From assembly GCA_023426145.1 (NCBI GenBank), contig JAFABG010000003.1:1-64000 (forward strand): DNA of 64,000 bases. The letters run 5' to 3'. This stretch comes from Bacteroidota bacterium. GTDB lineage: Bacteria; Bacteroidota; Bacteroidia; Bacteroidales; Bacteroidaceae. Positions 8,604 through 17,234 of the stretch are shown here, one piece after another. Numbering within the stretch: the stretch's first letter is position 1; every line of letters starts with the position of its first letter. The notes under the pieces were generated by a model. That model was not told the origin of the DNA, ran no database searches, and saw only the letters and a list, made by a program, of their open reading frames with translations. The translations under genes were made by a program, and so were the position numbers.

Positions 8604-10817
8604 ATGAATAATATAGTTAGAAAGACATTCCCTGTACTGAATATGCATTGTGCTGGATGTGCAAATAATGTCGAAAAAACGGTAAATAAAATTTCAGGTG
8701 TTACTGAAGCTATTGTAAATTTCGCTTCAAATACATTGACTGTCTCCTATCAGCAAGATAAAATAACTCCTTCTGAGATTCATGATGCAGTAGTTGCGGC
8801 AGGTTACGATTTAATTATAGAGGAAGAAAATAGTGAAGAACTTCAGAAAGAGGAGCAACAGCATCATTTTATTCGTTTGAAGCGGAGAGTGATAGGGGCA
8901 TGGATTATGGTTGCTCCATTACTTCTTTTTTCTATGGTTTTAATGCATCTACCTTATTCCAACGAGATACAAATGTTATTGGCCATTCCTGTTCTTGTTT
9001 TTTGTGGAAAAGACTTCTATGTTGGTGCGTGGAAGCAAGCTAAAATAGGGAGAAGTAACATGGATACACTTGTAGCTTTGAGTACGTCCATCGCTTTTCT
9101 ATTTAGTCTATTCAATACCTTTTTCCCTGAGTTTTGGATAATTCGTGGACTTGAGCCTCATGTCTATTATGAAGCATCAGCAGTTATTATTGCTTTTGTT
9201 CTTACTGGAAAGATGATGGAAGAGCGTGCTAAAGGAAATACTTCTGAGGCTATTCGTAAATTGATGGGGATGCAGCCTAAAGTAGCAAGAGTATTACGAG
9301 ATGGGTTGGAAGAAGAGGTCAAGATTGAAGCGCTTAAAATAGGAGATCTGATAGTTGTCCGTCCTGGCGAGCAAATTCCTGTTGATGGTGTTTTGTTCGA
9401 TGGACGTTCTTATGTAGACGAGAGTATGATTACTGGCGAACCGATTCCTGTGGAAAAGAAGATAAATGATAAGGTTCTGGCTGGAACAATCAATCAACGA
9501 GGCTCATTTGCCATTCGAGCTGTACAGGTTGGAGCCGAAACGGTTTTATCTCATATCATTCGTATGGTTCAGGAAGCTCAAGGCAGCAAGGCACCAGTGC
9601 AGCGAATCGTTGATAGAATTACAGGAATTTTTGTACCTGTTGTGCTTGGTATAGCTGTTTTAACGTTCATCTTTTGGGTGGTTATTGGAGGAAGTGACTA
9701 TGTCTCATACGGGGTTATGTCCGCTGTTTCTGTACTTGTGATTGCTTGTCCTTGTGCTCTAGGATTAGCAACACCTACAGCATTAATGGTTGGCATTGGA
9801 AAAGCTGCCAATCGCCACATTTTGATAAAAGATGCAGTTGCTTTGGAGCAAATGCGTAAAATTGATGTGGTAGTTCTTGATAAAACAGGTACACTGACTG
9901 AAGGGTATCCTAAAGTGACGGGGTGGATATGGTCTAAACAGCAAGATGAATATTCGAAAAAAGTGCTTCTTGCAGCTGAGTTGAAATCAGAGCATCCATT
10001 GGCTAGTGCAATTGTTACTGTTCTTCAGGATGAAGAACACATTTCTCCTGTTTCTTTGCAAAATTTTGAAAGCATTACTGGCAAAGGAGTACAGGTCTCT
10101 TTTAATGGTCATAGCTATTGGATTGGTAGCCATAAATTATTGAAGGATTTTCGAGCAACAGTTGGTGGTGTGATGGTAGATGAACTAGTCCATTACGAAT
10201 CTGCTGGGAATGGAATTATATATTTTGGATGCGAAACTGAATTATTAGCTATTATTGCTGTTTCTGATCCTATAAAAGTAACTTCAGTAGAAGCTGTGAA
10301 TGAGCTCAAACGCCAAGGACTTGAGATTTGTATGCTTACAGGGGATAGTCAGCGTACAGCGATGTCAGTAGCTTCCAATTTAGGTATTGAACGGTTTGTA
10401 GCTGATATGTTACCTGAAGACAAAGCCGAATTTGTTCGCAAACTGCAAATGGGAGGTAAAAAAGTGGCTATGGTTGGGGATGGAATAAACGATTCACAGG
10501 CTCTTGCTCTTGCTGATGTAAGCATAGCAATGGGTAAGGGGACAGATATAGCGATGGATGTTGCTATGGTAACATTAATGACTTCTGATTTATCATTACT
10601 TCCTAAAGCTTTTGAATTATCAAAGCAAACAGTAAGGTTAATTCACCAAAACCTGTTTTGGGCGTTTATTTATAATTTAATTGGGATACCGATTGCAGCA
10701 GGCATTCTATTCCCGATTGAGGGTTTGTTATTGAATCCTATGTTGGCTAGTGCTGCTATGGCTTTTTCTAGTGTCAGTGTTGTCCTTAATTCCTTAAGTT
10801 TGGGGAGAAGGATTTAG
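8604..10817 (+). CDS. copA: copper-translocating P1B-type ATPase
   Basis: A 737-residue heavy-metal P-type ATPase. One N-terminal HMA domain (residues 5-72) carries MHCAGC with Cys16 and Cys19. About eight membrane helices follow, with the CPC ion motif (Cys382-Pro-Cys384), actuator TGEPIPV, phosphorylation motif DKTGTLT (Asp426), HPLASA in the nucleotide-binding domain, and GDGINDSQAL in the hinge. The CPC plus HMA arrangement marks Cu(I) export from the cytoplasm. There is no C-terminal CopZ-like domain and no adjacent regulator. Expression may involve the tandem repeat just upstream. Ag(I) is an alternative or additional substrate. Confidence 0.95.
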   Translation: MNNIVRKTFPVLNMHCAGCANNVEKTVNKISGVTEAIVNFASNTLTVSYQQDKITPSEIHDAVVAAGYDLIIEEENSEELQKEEQQHHFIRLKRRVIGAWIMVAPLLLFSMVLMHLPYSNEIQMLLAIPVLVFCGKDFYVGAWKQAKIGRSNMDTLVALSTSIAFLFSLFNTFFPEFWIIRGLEPHVYYEASAVIIAFVLTGKMMEERAKGNTSEAIRKLMGMQPKVARVLRDGLEEEVKIEALKIGDLIVVRPGEQIPVDGVLFDGRSYVDESMITGEPIPVEKKINDKVLAGTINQRGSFAIRAVQVGAETVLSHIIRMVQEAQGSKAPVQRIVDRITGIFVPVVLGIAVLTFIFWVVIGGSDYVSYGVMSAVSVLVIACPCALGLATPTALMVGIGKAANRHILIKDAVALEQMRKIDVVVLDKTGTLTEGYPKVTGWIWSKQQDEYSKKVLLAAELKSEHPLASAIVTVLQDEEHISPVSLQNFESITGKGVQVSFNGHSYWIGSHKLLKDFRATVGGVMVDELVHYESAGNGIIYFGCETELLAIIAVSDPIKVTSVEAVNELKRQGLEICMLTGDSQRTAMSVASNLGIERFVADMLPEDKAEFVRKLQMGGKKVAMVGDGINDSQALALADVSIAMGKGTDIAMDVAMVTLMTSDLSLLPKAFELSKQTVRLIHQNLFWAFIYNLIGIPIAAGILFPIEGLLLNPMLASAAMAFSSVSVVLNSLSLGRRI

Positions 10818-10881
10818 TGTACTTTTAAGCTGTTAATTTGTGAAAATCTGCACGATAACAACTCTTTTTATTTTATTTTCT

Positions 10882-10889
10882 TACTTTTG
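10882..10889 (+). promoter_or_regulatory. Bacteroides -7 promoter element abutting lipB start
   Basis: TACTTTTG matches TAnnTTTG and ends only five bases before the lipB ATG (10895). Transcription from it would begin within a few bases of the start codon, giving a leaderless or nearly leaderless mRNA. Confidence 0.5.
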
Positions 10890-10894
10890 TATTT

Positions 10895-11557
10895 ATGAAA
10901 ACAGTTCTAGTAGATTGGGATTTAATTCCATACGCTGATGCTTGGCAACAGCAAACGGAATGGTTTAATGCTCTTGTTGAAGCAAAAGAGCATGGAGAAT
11001 CTTATGTAAACCGCTTTATTATGTGCGAGCATCCACACGTTTATACATTGGGACGAAGTGGAAAGGAGAATAATATGTTATTGAATGAGGCACAGTTGAA
11101 TGCGATTGGTGCAACTCTTTATCATATTGATCGAGGAGGGGATATCACTTATCATGGGCCTGGACAATTAGTTTGTTATCCGATTATAAATCTTGAAGAG
11201 TTTCAATTAGGGCTTAAAGACTATATAAATTTGTTAGAAGAAGCTGTGATACGTGTATGTGCAATTTATGGTGTGGAAGCTAGTCGATTGCCTAAAGCTA
11301 CAGGCGTTTGGTTAGAAGCTGATACACCTCGTGCACGTAAGATCTGTGCTATTGGTGTTAGAAGTAGCCATTTTATTACCATGCATGGATTAGCATTCAA
11401 TGTAAATACAGATTTACGCTATTTTAGCTATATCCATCCTTGTGGGTTTATCGACAAGGGTGTAACTTCTTTACGTCAAGAATTAAAAAGAGAGATACCC
11501 ATGGATGAAGTGAAACAACATCTTGAAGGTGAGTTTAAAAAACTATTCCGATACTAA
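10895..11557 (+). CDS. lipB: lipoyl(octanoyl) transferase
   Basis: A 220-residue LipB. It moves octanoate from acyl carrier protein to lipoyl domains (glycine cleavage H-protein, 2-oxoacid dehydrogenases), the first step of lipoate synthesis. Visible motifs: RGGDITYHGPGQLV (residues 80-93), KICAIG with the catalytic Lys149, HGLAFNV and SYIHPCG with the catalytic Cys183. The start is fixed by the family N-terminus (WDLIPYADAW), although a promoter-like element sits immediately upstream. lipA is not next to it. The 3' end overlaps the convergent PorV-like gene by 23 bases. Confidence 0.96.
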   Translation: MKTVLVDWDLIPYADAWQQQTEWFNALVEAKEHGESYVNRFIMCEHPHVYTLGRSGKENNMLLNEAQLNAIGATLYHIDRGGDITYHGPGQLVCYPIINLEEFQLGLKDYINLLEEAVIRVCAIYGVEASRLPKATGVWLEADTPRARKICAIGVRSSHFITMHGLAFNVNTDLRYFSYIHPCGFIDKGVTSLRQELKREIPMDEVKQHLEGEFKKLFRY

Positions 11558-12461
11558 TTTGGTAAGCGTGATGCATCAAGCTACTTTTTTCAGCTAGAGA
11601 ATATGAAAAATCTGCGCGGATGGGCCAAAAGTTAATACCACCTCCTAATGTGCTATAATTGCCTATACCTTTGTTTTTATCACTAAAGTTATATCCAGCG
11701 TGTAGTATTCCATATTTTAAGAAATTGTATTCCGCTCCAACAACACACTGTAGATGTTGATATTCGGAAGGGAAAACATAATTTACGTCTAACGCTACTT
11801 GTAGGCGATTTTCTATACTGAATGGAAGATCTATTGAACCTCCTAAACCAACTCGAGTTGGCAGAGTTTGTTCATCAAGTTTACTTCCCACATTTGCGAC
11901 TTGGAACCCGACCGTCCACGAGGCCATTTCATTTAAGATATTCATGCCTTTATGATAACTGGTCCCAAAATCAAGTGAGAGTGATTTATTGTTTTTAGCT
12001 TGACTGTCGGCTTTCTCTTGCAGATACCTCAAAGTGACTGAAAACGATAGGTCTTTTGTTATGTTTCTGAAATAAGCAGCTTCAATGTTCCAAGCTTTTG
12101 AATGATCCGAAGGCCCATCTTCAAGATAAAAGTCAGCCCCTCTATAATGCCGAAAACCGAGTGCAAATCCTTGTTCCCCTTTTCGTCCAATTCGGTAGAA
12201 AAGTGAACCACTATGTATATTGATACCCTTGTTTAGATCGGCATATGAGTAACTGGCACCCATAATTTGTTGAGAGAATAAGATCGTAGAGGCGTTATGG
12301 AAAATAGCTGTGCTTCCATTTTCGGTTGTTGCAAGTCCGACCCCTGCCATGCCCGCTGACTGTGCATCAGGAGCAATCTGCATTAATGTAGTCGTTTCTT
12401 GTGCCAGTGCAAAAATGGGTAACAAATTTAGAATGAAAAGTAAAGAAGCTACTCGTTTCAT
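11535..12461 (-). CDS. PorV/PorQ-like outer-membrane beta-barrel protein
   Basis: A 308-residue protein with a signal peptide (MKRVASLLFILNLLPIFALAQ) and a FadL-like barrel pattern of alternating aromatic strands. The N-terminal motif DAQSAGMAGVGLATTENGSTAIFHNAS is typical of the PorV/PorQ (UPF0164-type) family. Known members include type IX secretion components, but many homologues have no assigned role, and no other T9SS gene is seen here. It starts 2 bases after the esterase-DUF1460 gene stop, so it is the last gene of that operon. A role as an outer-membrane channel for the same nutrient is possible but inferred. Confidence 0.75.
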   Translation of the reverse strand: MKRVASLLFILNLLPIFALAQETTTLMQIAPDAQSAGMAGVGLATTENGSTAIFHNASTILFSQQIMGASYSYADLNKGINIHSGSLFYRIGRKGEQGFALGFRHYRGADFYLEDGPSDHSKAWNIEAAYFRNITKDLSFSVTLRYLQEKADSQAKNNKSLSLDFGTSYHKGMNILNEMASWTVGFQVANVGSKLDEQTLPTRVGLGGSIDLPFSIENRLQVALDVNYVFPSEYQHLQCVVGAEYNFLKYGILHAGYNFSDKNKGIGNYSTLGGGINFWPIRADFSYSLAEKSSLMHHAYQISIGIVF

Positions 12462-12463
12462 AA

Positions 12464-14017
12464 TTAGTTGTTTTTGGGGTTAGACATTCGGATGACGCGT
12501 ATACCTGTCCAAAATTTATTATCTTTAAGCATTTCACTAATTGGCTTTTCACTAATCAAAACTTTACCAACGCTGGCTGATGCATGGAGTAAATTTAACT
12601 TCCCATTACTATAACAAGCTATCCCGACATGGGCTATATCGAGTCCCCGACGATTCGTAGTAATAGCGATAATATCTCCATTCATAATCCAAGGTAGTCC
12701 AACATCAGTAAGATTCTTTTTGGGAAGCCAATGTATTTTTTTTCCAGATAATGCCTTTTCTTTTTCAATTATTAGCTTTAGTTTATCAGATGAAGAGGCT
12801 AGTTGCTTATATTGTTCTACGTTTGAAGACATATAAGAGAGCGAGAGCTTAGTGGTTTGTTTACAGTTATAAGCCGTAATATCTTCCAAAAAACCTAATT
12901 GAATACCGTTCTCAATCCATTCTGAAGTGTAGTGTAGGCGGGAAGTATATCCATTAATTACCCCATTTCGATAACGTATTTTCTTCAAATTATCAGCAAA
13001 AGTAGATCCCAAAGCTTGTGCTAAAGTATATTCAACAAAAGTGATACAGTCTACAGCTTGGGTGTTAATTACCAACTTTTCATCATTGCTGTGATCTAAT
13101 GTATGAGCTTCATATTTCGTTCCAATATACGATTTACCCACTCTTAACATCGGTTCCTTATCGGAAAAGACGAGACCTTCATTTAACCATTTTTCCAGTT
13201 CTTTCGTCCATTGAAGTTTGTATTTAAAACTATCTCGATAGCCCCATCCGTGTCCTCCAGTGGGATAAACATGGAGAGAAGCCGAAACCTTATTATTTTG
13301 TAGTGCAAGGTAGTAATTTACTCCATTTGAAGGAGGAACAGCTTTATCGTCGGAAGACAGAGCTATAAATGCTTGTGGTGTATCTGTTGTGACTTGCAAT
13401 TCATTTGAATAGTATTCAACTTGTTCCGCTGTAGGCTGCTTTCCTAGAAGGGAATTTTTAGACCCTTGGTGAGTGTTATCGTGCATGGTGACAACGGGGT
13501 AGAGGAGAATCTGAAAATCAGGACGAGTTGATGCATCATAATGAGTGGCTAGAGTAGATGCTAGATGTCCACCAGCTGAAGCTCCCATGATTCCTATTTT
13601 GTGAGGATCTATGTTCCATTCTTTTGCATGACTTCGTAACATTCGCATTGCCTGTTGTACATCTGATAAAGGAACTTCACAATGTCCATTTGGCATTCTA
13701 TATTTTAAAACAATGTATGTGATTCCTTGTCCCACGAACCAAGGTGCCATGTCATGCCCTTCGTGGTCCATAGCTAGGCGGCTATAGCCTCCTCCTGGGC
13801 ACATGATAATTGCCATACCAGTGGGCTGTGAAGCTTGATAAACAGTGATAGTCGGTTTAGTAACATTACTAATTCTGTTTGGAGCAACTTCTTGTTCGTC
13901 TCCTATTAATCCGTTGGAGTTAGGAGCCCCGTCGGCCCAAAGTGGGAGCTCGACGGGGTTTTGTGCAAATGTCATTACAGTCATTAATGATAATATTGTA
14001 ACTAACAGTTTCCTCAT
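12464..14017 (-). CDS. exported alpha/beta-hydrolase fused to a DUF1460 (NlpC/P60-like) domain
   Basis: A 517-residue two-domain protein with a signal peptide (about residues 1-19). Residues ~20-282 are an esterase/lipase of the BD-FAE/acetylxylan-esterase-like type: oxyanion stretch CPGGGYS (73-79), nucleophile elbow GASAGG with Ser147, and probable acid and base Asp224 and His256 (GGHGWGY). Residues ~289-515 match DUF1460, a cysteine amidase related to NlpC/P60, with VDCITFVEY (Cys324), PWIMNGDIIAI and IAHVGIAC (probable catalytic His). DUF1460 proteins usually stand alone, so the fusion is notable. The 4-base gap from the OPT transporter and 2-base gap to the PorV-like gene suggest one operon, perhaps deacylating and trimming cell-wall muropeptides before uptake. 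Confidence 0.85.
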   Translation of the reverse strand: MRKLLVTILSLMTVMTFAQNPVELPLWADGAPNSNGLIGDEQEVAPNRISNVTKPTITVYQASQPTGMAIIMCPGGGYSRLAMDHEGHDMAPWFVGQGITYIVLKYRMPNGHCEVPLSDVQQAMRMLRSHAKEWNIDPHKIGIMGASAGGHLASTLATHYDASTRPDFQILLYPVVTMHDNTHQGSKNSLLGKQPTAEQVEYYSNELQVTTDTPQAFIALSSDDKAVPPSNGVNYYLALQNNKVSASLHVYPTGGHGWGYRDSFKYKLQWTKELEKWLNEGLVFSDKEPMLRVGKSYIGTKYEAHTLDHSNDEKLVINTQAVDCITFVEYTLAQALGSTFADNLKKIRYRNGVINGYTSRLHYTSEWIENGIQLGFLEDITAYNCKQTTKLSLSYMSSNVEQYKQLASSSDKLKLIIEKEKALSGKKIHWLPKKNLTDVGLPWIMNGDIIAITTNRRGLDIAHVGIACYSNGKLNLLHASASVGKVLISEKPISEMLKDNKFWTGIRVIRMSNPKNN

Positions 14018-14021
14018 ATCC

Positions 14022-16013
14022 TTATTTTATTTTCATAGACGCTTTTATAAAATAGATAATTAATAGGGCATAAGCTCCTAAAGCCAATACTTCAGACCAA
14101 GAATTGTTCAGCCAAGTTTCGTTAACTAAATTGATTCCTCCGAAGCGCATAGCTGCACTTACTACTCCCATCAAAGCACCACCAGCAATGAAACCGGAAG
14201 CAAGTAATGTCCCTTTTTCACCTCTTTCTGTATTTAAAGTCGTGTCTTTGCTACGGCTAGTTACGTACCAATTAATCGCTCCCCCTACAACCAATGGAAT
14301 ATTTAATTCTAATGGAATAAACATACCTAATGCAAATGCTAATGCTGGAATTTTGAAGAATGTCAGTACAATTGCTAGTACCGCACCTATTCCATAGAGT
14401 AACCATGGAGCACCAACACCACTCATTAAAGGCTCAATCACTGCCGCCATGGCATTAGCTTGTGGAGCTGCTAAGGCACCGCTAGTAAATCCATATGTTT
14501 TATTGAGAATAATCATAACTCCACCTACTGTGGCTGCAGATACGATTGTTCCTAAGAATTTCCAAGTCTCTTGTTTGTAAGGAGTACTTCCAAGCCAATA
14601 TCCGATTTTAAGGTCTGTAATGAACCCACCGGCCATTGACAATGCTGTACATACAACACCTCCCATAACTAATGCTGCAACCATTCCTGAAGGGCCTTTA
14701 AGTCCAACAGCCACCATTACAACAGAAGCAAGAATGAGAGTCATTAGTGTCATCCCAGATACAGGGTTTGTCCCTACAATTGCAATAGCATTCGCTGCAA
14801 CAGTGGTAAATAAGAACGAAATTCCTGCTACAAGAATTATCGCTACTAAAGTATGCAAAAGATTACCTTGCATGATGTCGAAGTAGAAAAACAATACGAT
14901 TAGTATTAGAGTGATTATAGATCCAACACCTATAATTTTCATCGACAAGTCTTTTTGCGTGCGAATGATTTGCTTTTCAGCATTTCCTTTCCCTCTCATT
15001 TCTTTAGCGGCTAATCCCACAGCGCTTTTGATAATTCCCCACGAACGGATAATACCAATTACGCCAGCCATGGCAATGCCACCAATTCCAATACTTTTCG
15101 CGTAATACTTAAAGATTTCTTCCGGACTCATCATACCAACAGTAGAGGTAATCTCTGGATTCCATGTATTTAATACACTATCGCCCCAAATAGCTGACAT
15201 TCCAGGGATGATTATCCACCATACAGCTAGTGATCCAGCACAAATAATAGATGCATATTTTAATCCGACGATATAGCCAAGTCCTAAAACAGCAGCTCCT
15301 GTATTTACTTTAAACACTAATTTAGCTTTTTCTGCTAGCATTTCCCCAGCACTGCATACACGAGTCGTGAAATTCTCGTTCCACCAGCCGAAAGTAGCTA
15401 CAACGAAATCATAAAGCCCGCCGATAATCCCAGCCATTAGAAGTGGCTTAGCTTGATTACCACTTTTTTCTCCCGAAACAAGAACTTGAGTTGTAGCTGT
15501 TGCTTCTGGAAAAGGATATTGGCCATGCATATCACTAACGAAATATTTACGGAAAGGAATTAAGAATAAAATACCTAATACGCCTCCAAGTAATGAACTA
15601 ATAAATACTTGCATAAAGGTTACTGTCATATCAGGATACTTGGCTTGAAGGATGTAGAGAGCAGGGAGAGTGAAAATTGCACCGGCTACAATCACACCAG
15701 AACATGCACCTATAGACTGAATAATTACATTTTCGCCCAGTGAGTTTTTTCTCTTTGCAGCTCCAGAAACTCCGACAGCTATGATGGCAATGGGGATTGC
15801 AGCTTCAAATACTTGTCCAACTTTAAGTCCCAGATAAGCTGCTGCAGCTGAGAAAAGAATCGCCATAGCTATTCCCCATGTAACTGACCAGAAGTTGACT
15901 TCCGGATAACTTTTAGAAGGACTCATCAATGGGTTATACACTTCTTTAGGTTTTAACTCCCTGAACGCATTCTCCGGGAGTCCGGCGAATTTGTCTTCTT
16001 GTTCTTGTTTCAT
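14022..16013 (-). CDS. OPT family oligopeptide transporter
   Basis: A 663-residue, highly hydrophobic protein with about 15 membrane helices. It shows OPT family features: N-terminal soluble stretch FAGLPENAFRELKPKEVYNPLM, SYPEVNFWSVTWGIAMAI, the QYPFPEATATTQVL loop and GNPVSG-like NPVSGMTLMTL. OPT proteins import oligopeptides or metal-chelates, driven by protons, across the inner membrane. It is the first gene of a compact minus-strand operon with the esterase-DUF1460 enzyme and a PorV-like barrel. That context favours uptake of peptides, possibly murein-derived. Confidence 0.93.
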   Translation of the reverse strand: MKQEQEDKFAGLPENAFRELKPKEVYNPLMSPSKSYPEVNFWSVTWGIAMAILFSAAAAYLGLKVGQVFEAAIPIAIIAVGVSGAAKRKNSLGENVIIQSIGACSGVIVAGAIFTLPALYILQAKYPDMTVTFMQVFISSLLGGVLGILFLIPFRKYFVSDMHGQYPFPEATATTQVLVSGEKSGNQAKPLLMAGIIGGLYDFVVATFGWWNENFTTRVCSAGEMLAEKAKLVFKVNTGAAVLGLGYIVGLKYASIICAGSLAVWWIIIPGMSAIWGDSVLNTWNPEITSTVGMMSPEEIFKYYAKSIGIGGIAMAGVIGIIRSWGIIKSAVGLAAKEMRGKGNAEKQIIRTQKDLSMKIIGVGSIITLILIVLFFYFDIMQGNLLHTLVAIILVAGISFLFTTVAANAIAIVGTNPVSGMTLMTLILASVVMVAVGLKGPSGMVAALVMGGVVCTALSMAGGFITDLKIGYWLGSTPYKQETWKFLGTIVSAATVGGVMIILNKTYGFTSGALAAPQANAMAAVIEPLMSGVGAPWLLYGIGAVLAIVLTFFKIPALAFALGMFIPLELNIPLVVGGAINWYVTSRSKDTTLNTERGEKGTLLASGFIAGGALMGVVSAAMRFGGINLVNETWLNNSWSEVLALGAYALLIIYFIKASMKIK

Positions 16014-16044
16014 ATTAAAAAATTAGTAGTTTATTTTTGACCTT

Positions 16045-16052
16045 CAAAGTAA
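16045..16052 (-). promoter_or_regulatory. putative -7 element for the OPT operon
   Basis: The minus strand reads TTACTTTG, one mismatch from TAnnTTTG, 31 bases upstream of the OPT ATG. It lies just after the T-tract of the preceding gene's terminator. Confidence 0.35.
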
Positions 16053-16086
16053 ACAAAAAAAAAGGAGAATCAAACGATTCTCCTTT
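16051..16086 (-). terminator. intrinsic terminator after the DUF1573 gene
   Basis: AAAGGAGAATC (16061-16071) pairs with GATTCTCCTTT (16076-16086) around a 4-base loop. Read on the minus strand, the stem is followed by an unbroken T-run, a standard Rho-independent terminator 20 bases after the DUF1573 stop. Confidence 0.88.
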
Positions 16087-16106
16087 AGGTAATTCTTGTA
16101 TTTCTA

Positions 16107-16502
16107 TCACTTAGCATCTTTAGCAGCCATATCCCCTTCTATATAAAGTCGGATCATTTCAGTTTTTGCATTTGTACGTAGTGTAATTGATTTCTTGAAA
16201 TGACCAGGATATTTTCCTGTTCCATTATAAGTAACTTTAATTGTTCCTTTCTTACCAGGCATGATTGGCTCTTTTGTATATTCAGGTACAGTACATCCGC
16301 AAGAGGCTACCGCTTGATGAATAACTAAAGGGGCATCCCCTATATTAGTGAATGTAAACACGCAACTTACAACTGGACTGTTCTCTGAAAATTTACCAAA
16401 ATCATGAGTCGTTTTATCAAACTTAATGTCGGCATTGGTTTGCGCAAAAGTAAAATTTATCCCTACAAATAGTAAGGTAATTAAAAAAAGTATTTTCTTC
16501 AT
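16107..16502 (-). CDS. exported DUF1573 domain protein
   Basis: A 131-residue protein with a signal peptide (MKKILFLITLLFVGINFTFAQ). The single Ig-like DUF1573 domain shows KTTHDFGKFSENSPV, FTFTNIGDAPLVIHQAVASCGCT and GTGKYPGHFKKSITLRTNA. The SCGCT pair of cysteines is characteristic. The family is abundant in Bacteroidota and its function is not established; it resembles periplasmic ASH/MSP-like scaffolds. It is a single gene with its own promoter (-7 at 16532-16539), an AAGAAGG ribosome-binding site just before the ATG, and its own terminator. Confidence 0.9.
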   Translation of the reverse strand: MKKILFLITLLFVGINFTFAQTNADIKFDKTTHDFGKFSENSPVVSCVFTFTNIGDAPLVIHQAVASCGCTVPEYTKEPIMPGKKGTIKVTYNGTGKYPGHFKKSITLRTNAKTEMIRLYIEGDMAAKDAK

Positions 16503-16531
16503 TTTCCTTCTTTTTATTGATTTACATATGC

Positions 16532-16539
16532 CAAAGGTA
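16532..16539 (-). promoter_or_regulatory. Bacteroides -7 promoter element for the DUF1573 gene
   Basis: The minus strand reads TACCTTTG, a full TAnnTTTG match, 29 bases upstream of the ATG at 16502. Confidence 0.65.
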
Positions 16540-16622
16540 GTGCTTTTCTAAAGAAGTGATCTTTCTATCGCGTTAAATTAAACGAAAAATAGGCTAAAAG
16601 CATCCTATTTGGCGTAGAATTA

Positions 16623-17222
16623 CTATTTTTTCATCTTAAACCCAAGCATCATCCCATCGTAGTTCTCAGCAATTGAGCTAACTGTTTTTATCGCAGTGCT
16701 GTTCGTCTTGCTTCCTATCAGTGCCATCAATTTCATTAACTTATCTGAATTGCATAACAATTCTATTGAGGTGGGAGTGCAGTTTACTTTTGCATATAAA
16801 CTTAGCATTCTTAGATATTTAAGATTTACTTGTTGTGTTGACTTATTGTAAGAATAGGTCCCTTCTAACTTCTTTTTACCTACCTGAGTCGTGAAGGTAC
16901 TGTCGGCATTAAATGTGAAACTCATTTTTCCTTCAGTTATTCCTACTTTACTAAGTTGTTCATTGAGTTTATTTTCTGTCATTGTAGCAGTAGCCATTCC
17001 ACCTGCTTTCATTAGTAAATTATCCGATTCAAACTCTACTGCAGATCCTGAGTAAACCCATGTGCCAATCATGTTTATATTTTCCGTGTTCCCAGTGATG
17101 GAATTCACGACTTTAGAGATGTTGTCTTTGTTCAACCAATCGAATAATGACTGTGCTTTGCAGGTGTATGAAGCGCATGATAAAGCCGTAAGTGTAACGA
17201 TTGATAAAATGATTCTTTTCAT
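16623..17222 (-). CDS. exported DUF4923-family (lipocalin-like) protein
   Basis: A 199-residue protein with a signal peptide (about 1-23, ending CKAQ). The body begins SLFDWLNKDNISKVVNSITG and contains IGTWVYSGSAVEF, GKMSFTFNADSTFT, GTYSYNKSTQQVNLKYL and a C-terminal MLGFKMKK. This matches DUF4923, a Bacteroides family with a lipocalin-like fold and no known function. It starts 12 bases after the engB stop, so the two are probably one transcript. Confidence 0.82.
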   Translation of the reverse strand: MKRIILSIVTLTALSCASYTCKAQSLFDWLNKDNISKVVNSITGNTENINMIGTWVYSGSAVEFESDNLLMKAGGMATATMTENKLNEQLSKVGITEGKMSFTFNADSTFTTQVGKKKLEGTYSYNKSTQQVNLKYLRMLSLYAKVNCTPTSIELLCNSDKLMKLMALIGSKTNSTAIKTVSSIAENYDGMMLGFKMKK

Positions 17223-17234
17223 TTTAGTATTTTT

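Noticed and set aside
11535..12461. Evidence for a type IX secretion system from the PorV-like protein
   Set aside because: No other T9SS component and no C-terminal T9SS sorting domain was seen in the window; the family also has non-T9SS members.
14104..15105. Several plus-strand open frames inside the OPT transporter gene
   Set aside because: They are antisense to a hydrophobic protein; Pro/Thr/Ala/Ile-rich translations are typical shadows of membrane-protein genes.
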